A DNA stretch of 64,000 nucleotides from an uncultured Pelagibacteraceae bacterium (GTDB lineage Bacteria; Pseudomonadota; Alphaproteobacteria; Pelagibacterales; Pelagibacteraceae): positions 32,001 to 96,000 of the forward strand of contig CACHPL010000003.1 of the NCBI GenBank assembly GCA_902581795.1, read 5' to 3'. The notes under the pieces are model-generated. The model worked only from the letters and a program-made list of their open reading frames with translations, was not told the DNA's origin and searched no databases. Position 1 is the first letter of the stretch, and the number at the start of each line of letters is the position of its first letter. Both the position numbers and the translations under genes were made by a program. Below, piece by piece: positions 1 through 10,125 of this stretch.

Positions 1-382
1 TAGAAAACATAATACATCCGGTTCCAACTCCAATATCTAGAAAAAAGAGAGATTTTCTTTTAAAAATTTTTACTATTGGGTCTATTAAAAGTTCAGTTTC
101 CGGTCGTGGTATTAAAGAATTTTTGTTCACAAAAAAATCAATGCTTCTAAATTCTTTTTTATTAACAATGTAAGCAATTGGTTCCTCGGATAATCTTCTG
201 TTTATTAAAGACTTGAATTGTAAAATATCCTTTTTACAAACGCTATCCTCTCTAATTAAAAGCTTTTCTCTTGGAAGTCTCAAAATGTGTGAAAGGATAA
301 TCTCAGAGTCTAACCTATAACTTCTAATTTTTTTGTTCTTTAAAACTTTAGATCCTAAATTTATAACTTCAGATATTTGCAT
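1..382 (-). CDS. prmC: PrmC (HemK), release factor glutamine methyltransferase, N-terminal part
   Basis: The gene runs off the left edge, so only about 127 residues are visible. PrmC methylates the glutamine of the GGQ motif in release factors, using S-adenosylmethionine. The visible part has the N-terminal helical domain, the family segment IPRPETELLID, and the start of the SAM-binding fold (LDIGVGTGCI). The catalytic NPPY motif would lie outside the window. The start ATG is one base beyond the stop of prfA, whose product is its substrate, so the two form one operon. Identification rests on the motif order and this pairing. Confidence 0.9.
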   Translation of the reverse strand, partial: MQISEVINLGSKVLKNKKIRSYRLDSEIILSHILRLPREKLLIREDSVCKKDILQFKSLINRRLSEEPIAYIVNKKEFRSIDFFVNKNSLIPRPETELLIDPIVKIFKRKSLFFLDIGVGTGCIMFS

Positions 383-383
383 T

Positions 384-1457
384 TTATGCTAAATTTTTTA
401 ATTTTAAATCCTGATCCTTTAATCTCAAACTTTCATTTATTTCTTGATGAATTTCTCCGTTTAAGAATTCCTCTAGTTTATGTAAAGTAAGATTTATTCT
501 ATGGTCGGTTACTCGACCTTGAGGAAAATTGTATGTACGTATTCTTTCAGATCTATCCCCAGTTCCAATTTGATTTTTTCTATCACTTGAACGTTCTTTT
601 TCTTTCTTTGATTTTTCCATCTCATACAATCTAGCTCTTAAAATTTTTAGAGCTTTAGATTTATTTTTGTGCTGTGATTTTTCATCTTGCTGGGTAACAA
701 CAACGCCGGTAGGAATATGCGTTACTCTTACTGCGCTGTCTGTTGTGTTAACAGATTGACCTCCTGGCCCACTTGATCTAAAGACATCGATCCTTAAGTC
801 GGTTTCATTTATTTTTACATCAACATCTTCTGCCTCAGGTAATATTGCCACTGTAGCTGCTGATGTATGTACTCTACCTTGAGCTTCAGTACTTGGAACT
901 CTTTGAACTCTATGAACCCCAGACTCATATTTTAAGTATGAATATATATTGTCTCCCTTAACTGAAAAAATTACCTCTTTAAATCCTCCTGCATCGCTTT
1001 TAGATATATTTATTATTTCCATATCCCATCTTTTTTTTGAGCAAACTTTTTCATACATTCTGAACAAATCCGATACGAACAATGTTGCTTCCAAGCCACC
1101 TGTTCCAGCCCTAATTTCAACTATAGCATTTTTTTCATCATCTTTATCTTTAGGTAGAAGAAAGATCTTGAGCTCTTTTTCTTGTTTGGCCTTTTTTAAT
1201 TCAGCACTATCTAACTCTATTTGTGCAAGAGAGATCATGTCTTTATCATTAGATTTGTCATTAATTAGATTTTTTAATTCTTTTTTATTTTTCTCAAAAT
1301 TTAAAAATTCTTTTGCAGTGTTTATAATATCTTTTAAACTTGAATATTCTTTAGATTTTTGAGCAAATTTTTTTGGGTCAAACTCTCCTGATGAGAGCTC
1401 TTTTTCTAATGAATTATATCTATCTACAATCTTTTTTACCTTATCAATAGGTATCAT
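384..1457 (-). CDS. prfA: Peptide chain release factor 1
   Basis: This 357-residue protein ends translation at UAA and UAG in the ribosomal A site. The stop-reading motif is PST at residues 188-190, in the context [15 protein letters not shown]. That PxT pattern marks RF1, whereas RF2 has SPF. The peptidyl-hydrolysis motif GGQ is at 232-234, in [14 protein letters not shown]. The length matches bacterial RF1. It sits between ispG and prmC, and PrmC is expected to methylate Gln234. Nothing is truncated. Confidence 0.98.
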   Translation of the reverse strand: MIPIDKVKKIVDRYNSLEKELSSGEFDPKKFAQKSKEYSSLKDIINTAKEFLNFEKNKKELKNLINDKSNDKDMISLAQIELDSAELKKAKQEKELKIFLLPKDKDDEKNAIVEIRAGTGGLEATLFVSDLFRMYEKVCSKKRWDMEIINISKSDAGGFKEVIFSVKGDNIYSYLKYESGVHRVQRVPSTEAQGRVHTSAATVAILPEAEDVDVKINETDLRIDVFRSSGPGGQSVNTTDSAVRVTHIPTGVVVTQQDEKSQHKNKSKALKILRARLYEMEKSKKEKERSSDRKNQIGTGDRSERIRTYNFPQGRVTDHRINLTLHKLEEFLNGEIHQEINESLRLKDQDLKLKNLA

Positions 1458-1462
1458 TGAAT

Positions 1463-2557
1463 TTAATTTCTTTTTTCTTTAGCTTTTGTCTCGACCAAAT
1501 TCACAACCTTGTTAATAATATCTTTGCTGGCTACTTTGTGGTGAGGTATTCCTGATAAGTACAATAAGTTGTTTCCATCTCCTCCACCTGTTAATCCAAT
1601 ATCTGTTTGTGATGCTTCCCCAGGACCGTTAACAACGCAGCCGATGATTGATAGAGTTAATGGGGTTTTGATATGTGAAAGCTTTTTTTCAAGTATTTTT
1701 ACTGTCTCAATAACAGGAAAAGCTTGACGGGCACATGAGGGGCAAGAAATAATTTGAACCCCTCTTGATCTAATTCCAAGAGCACCCAATATCTCGTATC
1801 CTGCTTTTATTTCTTCTACCGGATCTGCTGACAAGGAAACTCTAATTGTATCTCCTATGCCCTTCATAAGTAATCCTCCGATACCAATTGAAGATTTTAC
1901 TGTTCCAGTGAATAAGCTCCCGGCTTCCGTGATTCCTAAATGTAATGGATAATCGCAAGAATTTGATAAAATTTCATAAGCTTTGGTTGCTAAAAAAACA
2001 TCCGAAGATTTTACGCTTATTTTAAAATTATAAAAATCATTATCCTCTAAAAATTTAATATTATACATAGCGCTTTCAACTAATGCTTCTGGGTTCGGTT
2101 CTTTATATTTCTCTAGAATGTTTTTTTCTAGAGACCCTGCATTTACCCCTACTCTAATTGAACAACCATAATCCTTTGCTGCCTTAATCACTTCTTTAAT
2201 TTTTTCTTTAGAACCTATGTTTCCAGGATTAATTCTCAGACAACTTGCGCCTGCCTTTGCAGATTCAATTGCCCTTTTATAATGAAAATGAATATCTGCA
2301 ACTATTGGAATATTTGTTTCCTTAATTATGGTTTTAAGAGCATAAGTAGAGTCTTCATCTGGACAGGATATTCTCACTATATCTGCGCCAGCTTCTTGTA
2401 ATTCATTTACTTGCTTAATTGTAGATTGCGCATCAGAAGTAATTGTATTAGTCATTGATTGTACTGAAATAGGAGAATCTCCTCCAACAAATATATTTCC
2501 TATTTTAATTTTTTTTGTCTTTTTTCTTTTTATGACTCTGTGAGGTCTTAATTCCAT
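1463..2557 (-). CDS. ispG: 4-hydroxy-3-methylbut-2-enyl diphosphate synthase
   Basis: IspG (GcpE) is the [4Fe-4S] enzyme of the non-mevalonate isoprenoid pathway. It converts methylerythritol cyclodiphosphate to HMBPP. At 364 residues it is the short bacterial form without the plant insert. The TIM-barrel part carries VQSMTNT and [10 protein letters not shown]. The cluster cysteines are in ISCPSCARQ and in [12 protein letters not shown] near the C-terminus, as in known GcpE proteins. It lies 5 bases upstream of prfA and 4 bases after lysC, all on the minus strand, so they are probably co-transcribed. Confidence 0.97.
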   Translation of the reverse strand: MELRPHRVIKRKKTKKIKIGNIFVGGDSPISVQSMTNTITSDAQSTIKQVNELQEAGADIVRISCPDEDSTYALKTIIKETNIPIVADIHFHYKRAIESAKAGASCLRINPGNIGSKEKIKEVIKAAKDYGCSIRVGVNAGSLEKNILEKYKEPNPEALVESAMYNIKFLEDNDFYNFKISVKSSDVFLATKAYEILSNSCDYPLHLGITEAGSLFTGTVKSSIGIGGLLMKGIGDTIRVSLSADPVEEIKAGYEILGALGIRSRGVQIISCPSCARQAFPVIETVKILEKKLSHIKTPLTLSIIGCVVNGPGEASQTDIGLTGGGDGNNLLYLSGIPHHKVASKDIINKVVNLVETKAKEKRN

Positions 2558-2561
2558 AATA

Positions 2562-3773
2562 TTAGTCTAAATTAAAAGTTTTATGTAATTTTCTTACTGC
2601 TTCCATCGTATTATTTTCATTAATAATAACAGAAACTTTTATTTCAGATGTTGATATAGCTAAAATATTAATTTTTTCTTCGGCTAAAGATCTAAACATT
2701 TTATACGTCACTCCTGGGGTTGCCACCATACCTGCGCCTACTATAGATATTTTTGATACCTTATCATCCATTTGAATATTTTTACACTTCATTTTAGTGT
2801 TATTTTTTATTAATGAGACTGCTTGCTCTTTATCGTTTCTTTTAATAGTAAAAGTTAAATCTGTTTCTTTTCCATCTGCAGAAATATTTTGAATTACCAT
2901 ATCAACATTTATTTGATTTTTTGAAAGTGGTTCAAATATATCTGCAGCTACACCAGGTTTGTCCTCTACTCCTATTAAGGTAATCTTTGCATCATCTTTT
3001 GAATATGCTACTCCAGTCACTGTTTTAGTATAATCTATGTTTTCTTGATTAAATATTTTTGTTCCATCTCTATTTGTAAAAGTTGATTTAACGTTTAAAG
3101 GAATATCATACATCATTGCAGTTTGAACTGCAGAAGATTGCATTACTTTTGCTCCTAAAGACGAAAGTTCAAGCATTTCTTCATATGAGATTTTATTAAT
3201 TTTTTTTGCTACTGGAACTTTATTAGGATCAGATGAGTACACACCGTCAACATCGGTATAAATTTCACAACTATCCGTATTAAAAATTTTTGCTATTGCA
3301 ACAGCTGTTGCGTCTGATCCGCCTCTGCCAATTGATGTGATATCCCCGGATTTGGAAATACCTTGAAATCCAGGAATAACTGCCACACCCCCCTGAGATA
3401 AATAATTATTTATATCGTTTACATTCATATTAACTATTCTAGCATTGTTATGCTCTCCCTCAGTAAGAATTGGGATTTGCCAATTTAACCAAGATTTTGA
3501 TTTTATACCTATGTCATTTAGAGCGCCTGAAATTAAAGCGCTTGAAGCCTGCTCACCAGATGCCAATAAAACATCTAGTTCTCTTTTGTTAAATTTTTTT
3601 GATATTAAATTAGAATGACCAATTAATTCATTCGTTTTTCCCGCCATTGCAGAAACAACTACGATTAATTGATGTCCTTGTCCTTGTTCTTTTTTAATAA
3701 TATTTGCCGCATGCAGTATTCTTTCTACTGAACCCAGCGATGTTCCACCAAACTTCATTACTTTTTTTGCCAT
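2562..3773 (-). CDS. lysC: Aspartate kinase
   Basis: Aspartate kinase phosphorylates aspartate, the first step to lysine, threonine, methionine and diaminopimelate. The 403-residue protein starts with the signature [11 protein letters not shown]. It has the kinase core ([24 protein letters not shown]) and a C-terminal regulatory half with two ACT domains (around [17 protein letters not shown] and [14 protein letters not shown]). This length and layout match the single-function, feedback-regulated enzymes of alphaproteobacteria. It is divergent from ubiG across a 65-bp spacer. The dapD and dapE genes at 23.6-25.6 kb act later in the lysine branch. Confidence 0.97.
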   Translation of the reverse strand: MAKKVMKFGGTSLGSVERILHAANIIKKEQGQGHQLIVVVSAMAGKTNELIGHSNLISKKFNKRELDVLLASGEQASSALISGALNDIGIKSKSWLNWQIPILTEGEHNNARIVNMNVNDINNYLSQGGVAVIPGFQGISKSGDITSIGRGGSDATAVAIAKIFNTDSCEIYTDVDGVYSSDPNKVPVAKKINKISYEEMLELSSLGAKVMQSSAVQTAMMYDIPLNVKSTFTNRDGTKIFNQENIDYTKTVTGVAYSKDDAKITLIGVEDKPGVAADIFEPLSKNQINVDMVIQNISADGKETDLTFTIKRNDKEQAVSLIKNNTKMKCKNIQMDDKVSKISIVGAGMVATPGVTYKMFRSLAEEKINILAISTSEIKVSVIINENNTMEAVRKLHKTFNLD

Positions 3774-3822
3774 AGTTAGATTTTATTATAAAGATAAATA
3801 AGTTAAAATTAAGTTTATTAAA

Positions 3823-3828
3823 TATAAT
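3823..3828 (+). promoter_or_regulatory. Probable -10 box of ubiG
   Basis: A perfect TATAAT lies 10 bases before the ubiG ATG, in the 65-bp lysC/ubiG divergent spacer. Transcription starting 6-7 bases downstream would leave an untranslated leader of only a few bases. No convincing -35 box was found. Confidence 0.45.
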
Positions 3829-3838
3829 AATGGGTTAA

Positions 3839-4561
3839 ATGACTACAATAAATAAAGAGGAAATTCAAAAGTTTTCAAAAATAGCTGATGAGTGGTGGGA
3901 TGCTAAAGGTAAATTTAAACCTTTGCATGTTTTTAACCCCATTAGAGTAAAGTATATAAAAGATAAGTGTATTTCTCATTTTGGAGTTAAGTCAGATAAC
4001 AAGCCTTTATCTAAATTAAAAATACTTGATATTGGTTGCGGAGGTGGACTGATTAGTGAACCAATGTCTAGACTGGGAGCCGAAGTAACGGGTATGGATG
4101 CTTCTTATAAAAATATTGAAGTAGCTAAACTGCACGCAAAAAAAAATGAGCTTAATATAAATTATATAAATTCTTCTCCTGAGAAAAATGATTTAAAAAA
4201 AAAGTTTGATGTAGTGCTAAACTTAGAAATTATTGAACACGTAGAAAATGTAGATTTATTTATTAAATCATCAAATAAATTATTAAACGAAAATGGTATA
4301 ATGTTTATTGCTACAATTAATAGAACTTTTGAATCTTATATTAAAGCAATTGTTGGGGCAGAATATATTTTAAGGTGGTTGCCTATTGGAACGCATGACT
4401 GGAATAAGTTTTTGAAGCCAATAGAAATTGAAGAACAACTTAAAAAGATTGGGCTCAAGAAGTTGTATTTAGATGGTTTTAAATTTAGTTTATTGACTCA
4501 GGAATGGAAAAAATCACCAGACTGCTCAGTAAACTATATGATTGTTGCTATGAAGTGTTAG
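3839..4561 (+). CDS. ubiG: Ubiquinone biosynthesis O-methyltransferase UbiG
   Basis: UbiG does both O-methylations in ubiquinone synthesis using S-adenosylmethionine. The 240-residue protein begins with the family region KFSKIADEWWDAKGKFKPLHVFNPIR. It then has SAM motif I (ILDIGCGGGLISEPMSRLGA), motif II (VVLNLEIIEHV) and the late segment GTHDWNKFL, all typical of UbiG. Its position divergent from lysC is common in alphaproteobacteria. The stop TAG overlaps the stop of the convergent DUF1178 gene by four bases. Confidence 0.96.
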   Translation: MTTINKEEIQKFSKIADEWWDAKGKFKPLHVFNPIRVKYIKDKCISHFGVKSDNKPLSKLKILDIGCGGGLISEPMSRLGAEVTGMDASYKNIEVAKLHAKKNELNINYINSSPEKNDLKKKFDVVLNLEIIEHVENVDLFIKSSNKLLNENGIMFIATINRTFESYIKAIVGAEYILRWLPIGTHDWNKFLKPIEIEEQLKKIGLKKLYLDGFKFSLLTQEWKKSPDCSVNYMIVAMKC

Positions 4562-4980
4562 TTCTCTTTTTTATCAAACCAAGGTATAGAAGAAATTTCT
4601 ATGCCCTCGTCCCTTAATTCTTCCTCTTCTTTAGCTGTTACTTGTCCATAGATATTTTTATCTCCTTTTTTATCGTAGTAAACTTTTCTTACTTCTCTTG
4701 AAAAATCTTTTCCTACGTACTTGAAATTTTTTTCTACAAATTTTTGTATTTTTAATAATTCTTTTTTCACTTTATTTAAATGTTTTAAAGGTTTTTCAGT
4801 TTTTTCCTTTTCATCCTTGCTTAGAACTCTTGGTGACATAATTGATTTTTCAATTAAATTTGATTTACAAAAAATACACTCTACTAGTCCTTTTTTCTTA
4901 AGCTTTTCAAATTCTTTGGAATCAGAAAACCAACTTTCAAATTCATGCTTGTTTTTACATTTTAAATTATATTTTATCAC
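4558..4980 (-). CDS. DUF1178 family protein
   Basis: A 140-residue cytosolic protein of unknown function. It shows the DUF1178 pattern: an N-terminal start MIKYNLKCKNKHEFESWF, a Cys-containing knuckle (CIFCKSNLIEKSIMSPRVL), a lysine-rich helical middle and a conserved C-terminal tail (GIEISSIPWF). The cysteines suggest metal binding, but that is inference. It lies 3 bases downstream of argJ on the same strand and converges on ubiG with a TTAG stop overlap. Confidence 0.85.
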   Translation of the reverse strand: MIKYNLKCKNKHEFESWFSDSKEFEKLKKKGLVECIFCKSNLIEKSIMSPRVLSKDEKEKTEKPLKHLNKVKKELLKIQKFVEKNFKYVGKDFSREVRKVYYDKKGDKNIYGQVTAKEEEELRDEGIEISSIPWFDKKEN

Positions 4981-4983
4981 AGT

Positions 4984-6288
4984 TTAATTTCTATAATCTG
5001 TGTTTATATTAACATAATCATTGGTAAAATCACACGTATAACACTCGAATGAAGCTTGTCCCAACTTAAGATTGACCTCAATGAATATAGAATCCCATGC
5101 CATATATTCCTTGATTTTTTTTTCGTTATATTCTTCAGAAACTTTTCCCTTTTCTGCTACTTTAAAATCTCCAATTTTTATTTCTATTTTTTCTGGAGTA
5201 ATGTTTTCGCCTGACTTTCCAATTCCCATAACAATTCTTCCCCAGTTAGGATCTTCGCCAGCCATAGCTGTTTTAAAAAGAGGGGAGTTCGCAATTGAAA
5301 AAGCGATATTTTTTGCCATGTTTTGTGATCTTGCATTAACAACCTTAACTGTTACAAATTTTTTTGCCCCTTCTCCATCTGAAACAATTTGTTTTGCTAA
5401 ATTAAGCAACAATTTTTGAAGAGCTGACTCAAAATCTTTTAGTTTTGGATCTAAAATATTATAAATCTTCCCAGTCTTTACTTTGTTTGTTGCAAAAATT
5501 GCCACCATATCGTTAGTTGAAGTATCTCCATCTACAGTTATGGCATTAAAACTATTTCCTACGGTCTTTTTAAGTAAGCTCTTTAGGTAAACTGACGGAA
5601 TATCCGCATCAGTAAAAACAAATGCCAACATTGTTCCTAAATTCGGCGCTATCATTCCAGATCCTTTGGCTATAGCTGAAAGCTTTATATCTATATTTCC
5701 TATTTTACATGTTTCAAAAGCGAGCTTTGGTCTCGTATCTGTAGTCATAATTGATGAAGCTGCTTTAAACCATACAAACTTATTTTGTTTTTCTCTCAAC
5801 TTGTCCACCAAAATTTGTATGTTGTTTTTTATTTTTTGAGTGGGAAATCTTTCTCCAATAACGCCCGTAGATGCAAATAATATCTCATTAGGTTTGACCG
5901 CATTTGTTGTACCATCTTTTTTTTGAGCTTCTTTTAAAGTTAAAGTTCTAGATAGGGTTTTGGATAAAGTTTGTAACCCTTCTAAACCGTGGACGCCTGT
6001 AAAAGTGTTGGCGTTTTGAGTATTAACGAGTAGGCCTTTTATAAATTTTTTTCTTAGATTTCTGTTCCAATTAATAGACTCTGAACAAATTGTATTATTT
6101 GTGTACACTGCCCCGTAGTTTGCTCCATCTTTAAAGTAAAATAAACAGAGATCATCCCTTCCACTGCCATATAAATCTGCAGAAACTGCTGAAATTTCTA
6201 ACCCTTCGATGGCCTCAAGTTCCTGAAATTCCCCCATTTTTGATAGTTTAGGTTTATCTTTTAAAAAATTTTTAAGGTTTATTGTCAT
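4984..6288 (-). CDS. argJ: Bifunctional ornithine acetyltransferase / N-acetylglutamate synthase
   Basis: ArgJ transfers the acetyl group from N-acetylornithine to glutamate, closing the acetyl cycle of arginine synthesis. The 434-residue precursor has the self-cleavage region KGSGMIAPNLGTML, where the Thr after Gly becomes the N-terminal nucleophile of the beta chain. Other family motifs are FASTGVIGE and AGEDPNWGRIVMGIGKSG. The cleavage context is NLGT rather than the more usual N-M-A-T. It is divergent from secA. The argB gene at 22.1 kb acts in the same pathway. Confidence 0.96.
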   Translation of the reverse strand: MTINLKNFLKDKPKLSKMGEFQELEAIEGLEISAVSADLYGSGRDDLCLFYFKDGANYGAVYTNNTICSESINWNRNLRKKFIKGLLVNTQNANTFTGVHGLEGLQTLSKTLSRTLTLKEAQKKDGTTNAVKPNEILFASTGVIGERFPTQKIKNNIQILVDKLREKQNKFVWFKAASSIMTTDTRPKLAFETCKIGNIDIKLSAIAKGSGMIAPNLGTMLAFVFTDADIPSVYLKSLLKKTVGNSFNAITVDGDTSTNDMVAIFATNKVKTGKIYNILDPKLKDFESALQKLLLNLAKQIVSDGEGAKKFVTVKVVNARSQNMAKNIAFSIANSPLFKTAMAGEDPNWGRIVMGIGKSGENITPEKIEIKIGDFKVAEKGKVSEEYNEKKIKEYMAWDSIFIEVNLKLGQASFECYTCDFTNDYVNINTDYRN

Positions 6289-6334
6289 GTAAATTTCTCA
6301 AATTATCACTATATAATGTATATAAACTATACTT

Positions 6335-8887
6335 ATGAATTTTATTACTAAAGCTTTAAATAAATTATTTAAAAGCGGCAATCAACAAGAATTAAATAAA
6401 ATTCAGCCTATTGTCGCAAAAATTAACGATTTAGAGAAAGAATTCTTAAAATTTTCAGATCAAGATTTTATTAGAAAAACTGAGGAACTCAAAAAAAGCA
6501 TTACTAATGGCAGGGGTCTAGACGAGGCTCTACCAGAGGCTTTTGCTCTTGTAAGAGAAGTCTCAAAAAGAGTTCTTGGTGAAAGACACTTTGATGTTCA
6601 GTTAATGGGGGGGATAATTCTACATAGAGGAAGCATAGCTGAAATGAAAACTGGTGAGGGAAAAACTCTAGTTGCAACTTTACCTGCATATTTAAATGCA
6701 CTCAAAGGAAAAGGTGTACACATAGTAACAGTGAATGATTATTTAGCTAAAAGAGATTCGGAATGGATGGGTAAGATTTACGGAAAGCTAGGTTTAAAAA
6801 CTGGATGTATTGTAAATCAATTGGATGATGAAGAAAGAAAGAAAAATTATAAATCGGATATAATCTATGCAACAAATAATGAATTAGGATTTGATTATCT
6901 ACGAGATAATATGAAATATAGCTTATCTGAGATGGTTCAAAGAGACAGAGATTTTTGTATTGTAGATGAAGTTGATAGTATTTTAATAGATGAATCTAGA
7001 ACTCCATTAATCATATCTGGCGGAGTAGATGATAGATCTGATCAATATTTTCTTGCAAATAAATTTGTAAATCTTTTAGAAAAAAAAGATTTTGAATTAG
7101 ATGAAAAGAATAAAAATGCAATTTTAACTGACTCGGGTATAGATAGAGTTGAGAAAATGTCTGAAAGCTCGGGCATTTTAAAAAATAATAATTTTTATGA
7201 TCCAAAAAATTTGAATTTGGTTCATCATATAAATCAAGCACTTAAAGCTAATTTTTTATTTCAAAAAGATAAAGATTATATTATCAAAGATGGAGGTGTT
7301 CAAATAATTGACGAATTTACAGGCAGAGTTTTGAGTGGAAGAAGATTCTCCGATGGTTTGCACCAAGCTATTGAAGCAAAGGAAAATGTTGATATTCAAA
7401 AAGAAAATCAAACTTTAGCATCTATAACATTTCAAAATTACTACAGATTGTACAACAAACTTTCTGGTATGACAGGTACTGCTCTTACTGAGGCAGAAGA
7501 GTTTTATAATATTTATAAATTAAATGTTGTTAGTATTCCTACAAATAAAAATATGATCAGAAAAGACTTTAATGATCAGATTTTTAGAACTGAAGAAGAA
7601 AAAAATTATGCAATAGTAAAAAAGGTTAAAGAGTGTAATGCAAAGAAACAGCCTGTACTTGTAGGTACAACAAGTATTGAAAAGTCCGAGAAAATATCAA
7701 AATTATTTAAAGAAAATAATCTTCAGCATAATGTTTTAAACGCAAAACATCATGAGAAAGAGGCAAAAATTATTGCTGATGCAGGAAAAACTGGAACAAT
7801 TACTATTGCTACAAACATGGCTGGAAGAGGGACTGATATTCAACTAGGTGGAAATAAAAATTTTATAGTTCAAAACGAGGAAAAAAAAGAAGACCAAATA
7901 AAAAAAATAAAAGATGATAAAGAAAAAGTAAAAATAAATGGTGGTCTTTTTATTGTTGGAACCGAAAGGCATGAGAGTAGAAGAATTGATAATCAATTAA
8001 GAGGAAGGTCTGGAAGACAAGGGGATCCTGGTTCCTCTGTTTTTTACATAAGCCTTCAGGACGACTTGATGAGAATATTTGGAGCAAAATCTATAGATGG
8101 AATGCTTCAGAAACTTGGTCTGAAGAAGAACGAGTCAATTGATCATCCTTGGATAAATAAAGCCATGGAAAGGGCTCAACAAAAAGTTGAGGCTAGGAAT
8201 TTTGAAATAAGAAAAACTCTTCTTAAATTTGACGATGTAATGAATGATCAGAGACAAGTTGTTTTTGGTCAAAGAATTAAAATTCTTGAAACAGACAACA
8301 TATCTAAAATGTTAGGATCCTTTTTAGAGGAGGTTAATATAAATCTAAAAAATTCACTTGAGATTTATAAAAAAGATAACAATTTAAAAAGCTTTTCGAG
8401 TAATTTTAAAACAAATTTTGGAAATATTTTCAATTCTGATGATATCGAGGTTTTTTCTAAGATGGATGCAAAAAATTTAGAAAATAAAATTAATGAAAGA
8501 TTCGAAGAAAAGAAAAAGCAACGTGTAGAAAAGATAGGCTTAGATCAAAATAATGAAATTGAAAAAAGAATATTTTTACAGCTTTTAGATTTTTTGTGGA
8601 GATCACATCTTCAGTATTTAGAACATTTGAGACAAGTAATAGGTCTAAGAAGTTATGGGCAAAAAGACCCTTTGGCAGAGTTCCGTAAAGAAGCTTTTCA
8701 ACTTTTTGAGGAATTATTATATAAGGTTAAAAGTGAAACAATTAAAATTTTATTTAATCTTAACATTGTTATCAACGAGGAAAAAAAGACCGAAGTTCCT
8801 GTAAAAAAACAAAAAATCTCAAGGAACGACCCTTGCACTTGCGGTTCAGGAAAAAAATATAAACACTGTTGTGGTAGGGCAGCTTAG
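6335..8887 (+). CDS. secA: SecA, preprotein translocase ATPase
   Basis: SecA is the motor that pushes unfolded preproteins through SecYEG. The 850-residue protein has Walker A (MKTGEGKTLVATLP), the DEAD-type Walker B with its flank (VDEVDSILIDESRTPLIISG), motif VI (QLRGRSGRQGDPGSS) and a C-terminal zinc-binding SecB/ribosome tail with CTCGSGKKYKHCC. The length is slightly below that of E. coli SecA. A TATAAT at 6312-6317 fits a start with a short leader. It is divergent from argJ and followed 16 bases later by a LON-domain gene. Confidence 0.98.
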   Translation: MNFITKALNKLFKSGNQQELNKIQPIVAKINDLEKEFLKFSDQDFIRKTEELKKSITNGRGLDEALPEAFALVREVSKRVLGERHFDVQLMGGIILHRGSIAEMKTGEGKTLVATLPAYLNALKGKGVHIVTVNDYLAKRDSEWMGKIYGKLGLKTGCIVNQLDDEERKKNYKSDIIYATNNELGFDYLRDNMKYSLSEMVQRDRDFCIVDEVDSILIDESRTPLIISGGVDDRSDQYFLANKFVNLLEKKDFELDEKNKNAILTDSGIDRVEKMSESSGILKNNNFYDPKNLNLVHHINQALKANFLFQKDKDYIIKDGGVQIIDEFTGRVLSGRRFSDGLHQAIEAKENVDIQKENQTLASITFQNYYRLYNKLSGMTGTALTEAEEFYNIYKLNVVSIPTNKNMIRKDFNDQIFRTEEEKNYAIVKKVKECNAKKQPVLVGTTSIEKSEKISKLFKENNLQHNVLNAKHHEKEAKIIADAGKTGTITIATNMAGRGTDIQLGGNKNFIVQNEEKKEDQIKKIKDDKEKVKINGGLFIVGTERHESRRIDNQLRGRSGRQGDPGSSVFYISLQDDLMRIFGAKSIDGMLQKLGLKKNESIDHPWINKAMERAQQKVEARNFEIRKTLLKFDDVMNDQRQVVFGQRIKILETDNISKMLGSFLEEVNINLKNSLEIYKKDNNLKSFSSNFKTNFGNIFNSDDIEVFSKMDAKNLENKINERFEEKKKQRVEKIGLDQNNEIEKRIFLQLLDFLWRSHLQYLEHLRQVIGLRSYGQKDPLAEFRKEAFQLFEELLYKVKSETIKILFNLNIVINEEKKTEVPVKKQKISRNDPCTCGSGKKYKHCCGRAA

Positions 8888-8903
8888 ATATTATAATATT
8901 TAA

Positions 8904-9530
8904 ATGAGTAAATTACCAAATATAATTCCCATTTTTCCTCTAAGAGGTGTAATATTTTTTCCAGAAACAAATTTGCCTTTAAATATATTTGAAGATAGAT
9001 ATCTTAGCATGGTCAAAGATGTGCTAGATAATAACGGTCTTTTGGGAATGATACAGTCAAAAGAGATAAAAGGCGAAGTATTCCACGTCGGTTGTCTTGG
9101 AAAAATAAGTAAACACGAAAAAACACCTGATGGAAGAATATTGATAAATTTAAATGGGCTAACACGTTTTGAGATTAACAAGGAAATAAAAAACAATAAA
9201 CCCTATAGAGAGTTTGTAGTGAACTATGAAAATTTCAAGACTGATTTGAATCCTGAAGAAAATAAGATCGAAAATACAAAACTACAAAAATTAATCGGTT
9301 TTTCAAAAAAATATTATAATCATCAAGGCATGATGATAAACTGGAATGAGCTTTCTAAGTTAAAAAGCTCTCAACAGATTTATACTCTCGCGATGATTTC
9401 ACCTTTTTCTGTAAGTGAAAAACAAAAATTATTGGAGATGGTAAAATTACCTGAAATTGCTGAAACGCTAAACGATATAACAAAATTTGGTTTATACGAA
9501 GACTCGAACGAAAAAAGTATTATTCAATAA
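8904..9530 (+). CDS. LON-type substrate-binding domain protein
   Basis: A 208-residue protein that matches only the N-terminal domain of Lon protease, without AAA+ or peptidase domains. Visible motifs are the opening IIPIFPLRGVIFFPETNLPLNIFEDRYL, then DGLLGMIQ-like and GCLGKI segments, typical of stand-alone alphaproteobacterial LON proteins. It probably binds proteins, but its role is unknown. It follows secA after 16 bases and is likely co-transcribed. Its 3' end nearly meets the convergent membrane gene. Confidence 0.88.
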   Translation: MSKLPNIIPIFPLRGVIFFPETNLPLNIFEDRYLSMVKDVLDNNGLLGMIQSKEIKGEVFHVGCLGKISKHEKTPDGRILINLNGLTRFEINKEIKNNKPYREFVVNYENFKTDLNPEENKIENTKLQKLIGFSKKYYNHQGMMINWNELSKLKSSQQIYTLAMISPFSVSEKQKLLEMVKLPEIAETLNDITKFGLYEDSNEKSIIQ

Positions 9531-9532
9531 AT

Positions 9533-9949
9533 TTAAATATAAATTTTATCAGCTAAGCCGTAACAAAGAATAGCACTTAATAATGTAAGAATACCTGGCG
9601 CAATAACTTGCTCTATTGATGTTTTTTTTGTGTGACCAAGTTTGTTAAAAAACATATTATAATTACCAACCAAAAATAAAACAAAATTTTGAACAAAAAC
9701 TAGATTAAAAAAAGCCCATGTAGCTTGAACTCCATTATCTCTCACTAAAAGTATATATAAAGACATTAAAATTGATCCAATGAAAAAACCTCCAAAAAAT
9801 CTAACTATCCCAGCTCCACTCACATGCATACCGTATTGTTTAAGGAAAGTTTTTGTATTTACTACAGACTTGTAAGCATAAACCCCGTAAACTGCAAAGT
9901 GAATTAAAAATAATATTAAGTAAAAAATATTGTTAAATTTTTCAATCAT
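9533..9949 (-). CDS. Small four-helix membrane protein, unknown
   Basis: I do not recognise this 138-residue protein. Hydropathy by eye gives four membrane segments: about residues 7-25, 47-68, 78-97 and 115-134. Short loops between them contain NTKTFLKQYG and NKLGHTKKTS. It is the last gene before the left repeat of the tRNA-Phe island and reads away from it. Base composition resembles the core genome. It may be a lineage-specific SAR11 gene. No catalytic motif is evident. Confidence 0.7.
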   Translation of the reverse strand: MIEKFNNIFYLILFLIHFAVYGVYAYKSVVNTKTFLKQYGMHVSGAGIVRFFGGFFIGSILMSLYILLVRDNGVQATWAFFNLVFVQNFVLFLVGNYNMFFNKLGHTKKTSIEQVIAPGILTLLSAILCYGLADKIYI

Positions 9950-9988
9950 GAATTAATTAATACAACATGGGATTCAAATAATAAAGTT

Positions 9989-10026
9989 CACAAACGACAC
10001 ATACCTTTTCAGGGTACTGCTCTACT
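9989..10026 (-). repeat. Left 38-bp direct repeat, tRNA-Phe fragment (attL-like)
   Basis: This segment is identical to 12086-12123. In the tRNA sense it covers the 3' part of the D-arm, the whole anticodon arm with the GAA anticodon, the variable loop and the 5' half of the T-arm. The tRNA 3' end is not recognisable beyond it (9960-9988). On the island side only a degenerate D-arm-like stretch follows. It cannot fold into a full tRNA, so it is an att-like remnant rather than a gene. Confidence 0.85.
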
Positions 10027-10090
10027 CTGAAACTCGCTAAAAATATACATTAATTTTTTAAAAATACATCAAAAAACGCCTCCAACTGAG

Positions 10091-10119
10091 TCCACAGAGA
10101 GTCAGGATTTTGGTATGAT
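10091..10119 (+). promoter_or_regulatory. Promoter of the tRNA-Phe island operon
   Basis: TCCACA (4 of 6 matches to the -35 consensus) and TATGAT (5 of 6 to the -10 consensus) are 17 bp apart. The -10 box ends six T before the ATG at 10126. The expected start of transcription therefore falls on or next to the start codon, which would make the mRNA leaderless. No Shine-Dalgarno sequence is seen. Confidence 0.6.
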
Positions 10120-10125
10120 TTTTTT

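Noticed and set aside
949-1362. Plus-strand 137-codon ORF opposite prfA
   Set aside because: It lies wholly within prfA on the other strand, and its Ser/Phe/Leu-rich product is what antisense of Lys/Glu-rich coding gives. The same reasoning removes the other long antisense ORFs, for example over argJ, lysK, pheT and gltB.
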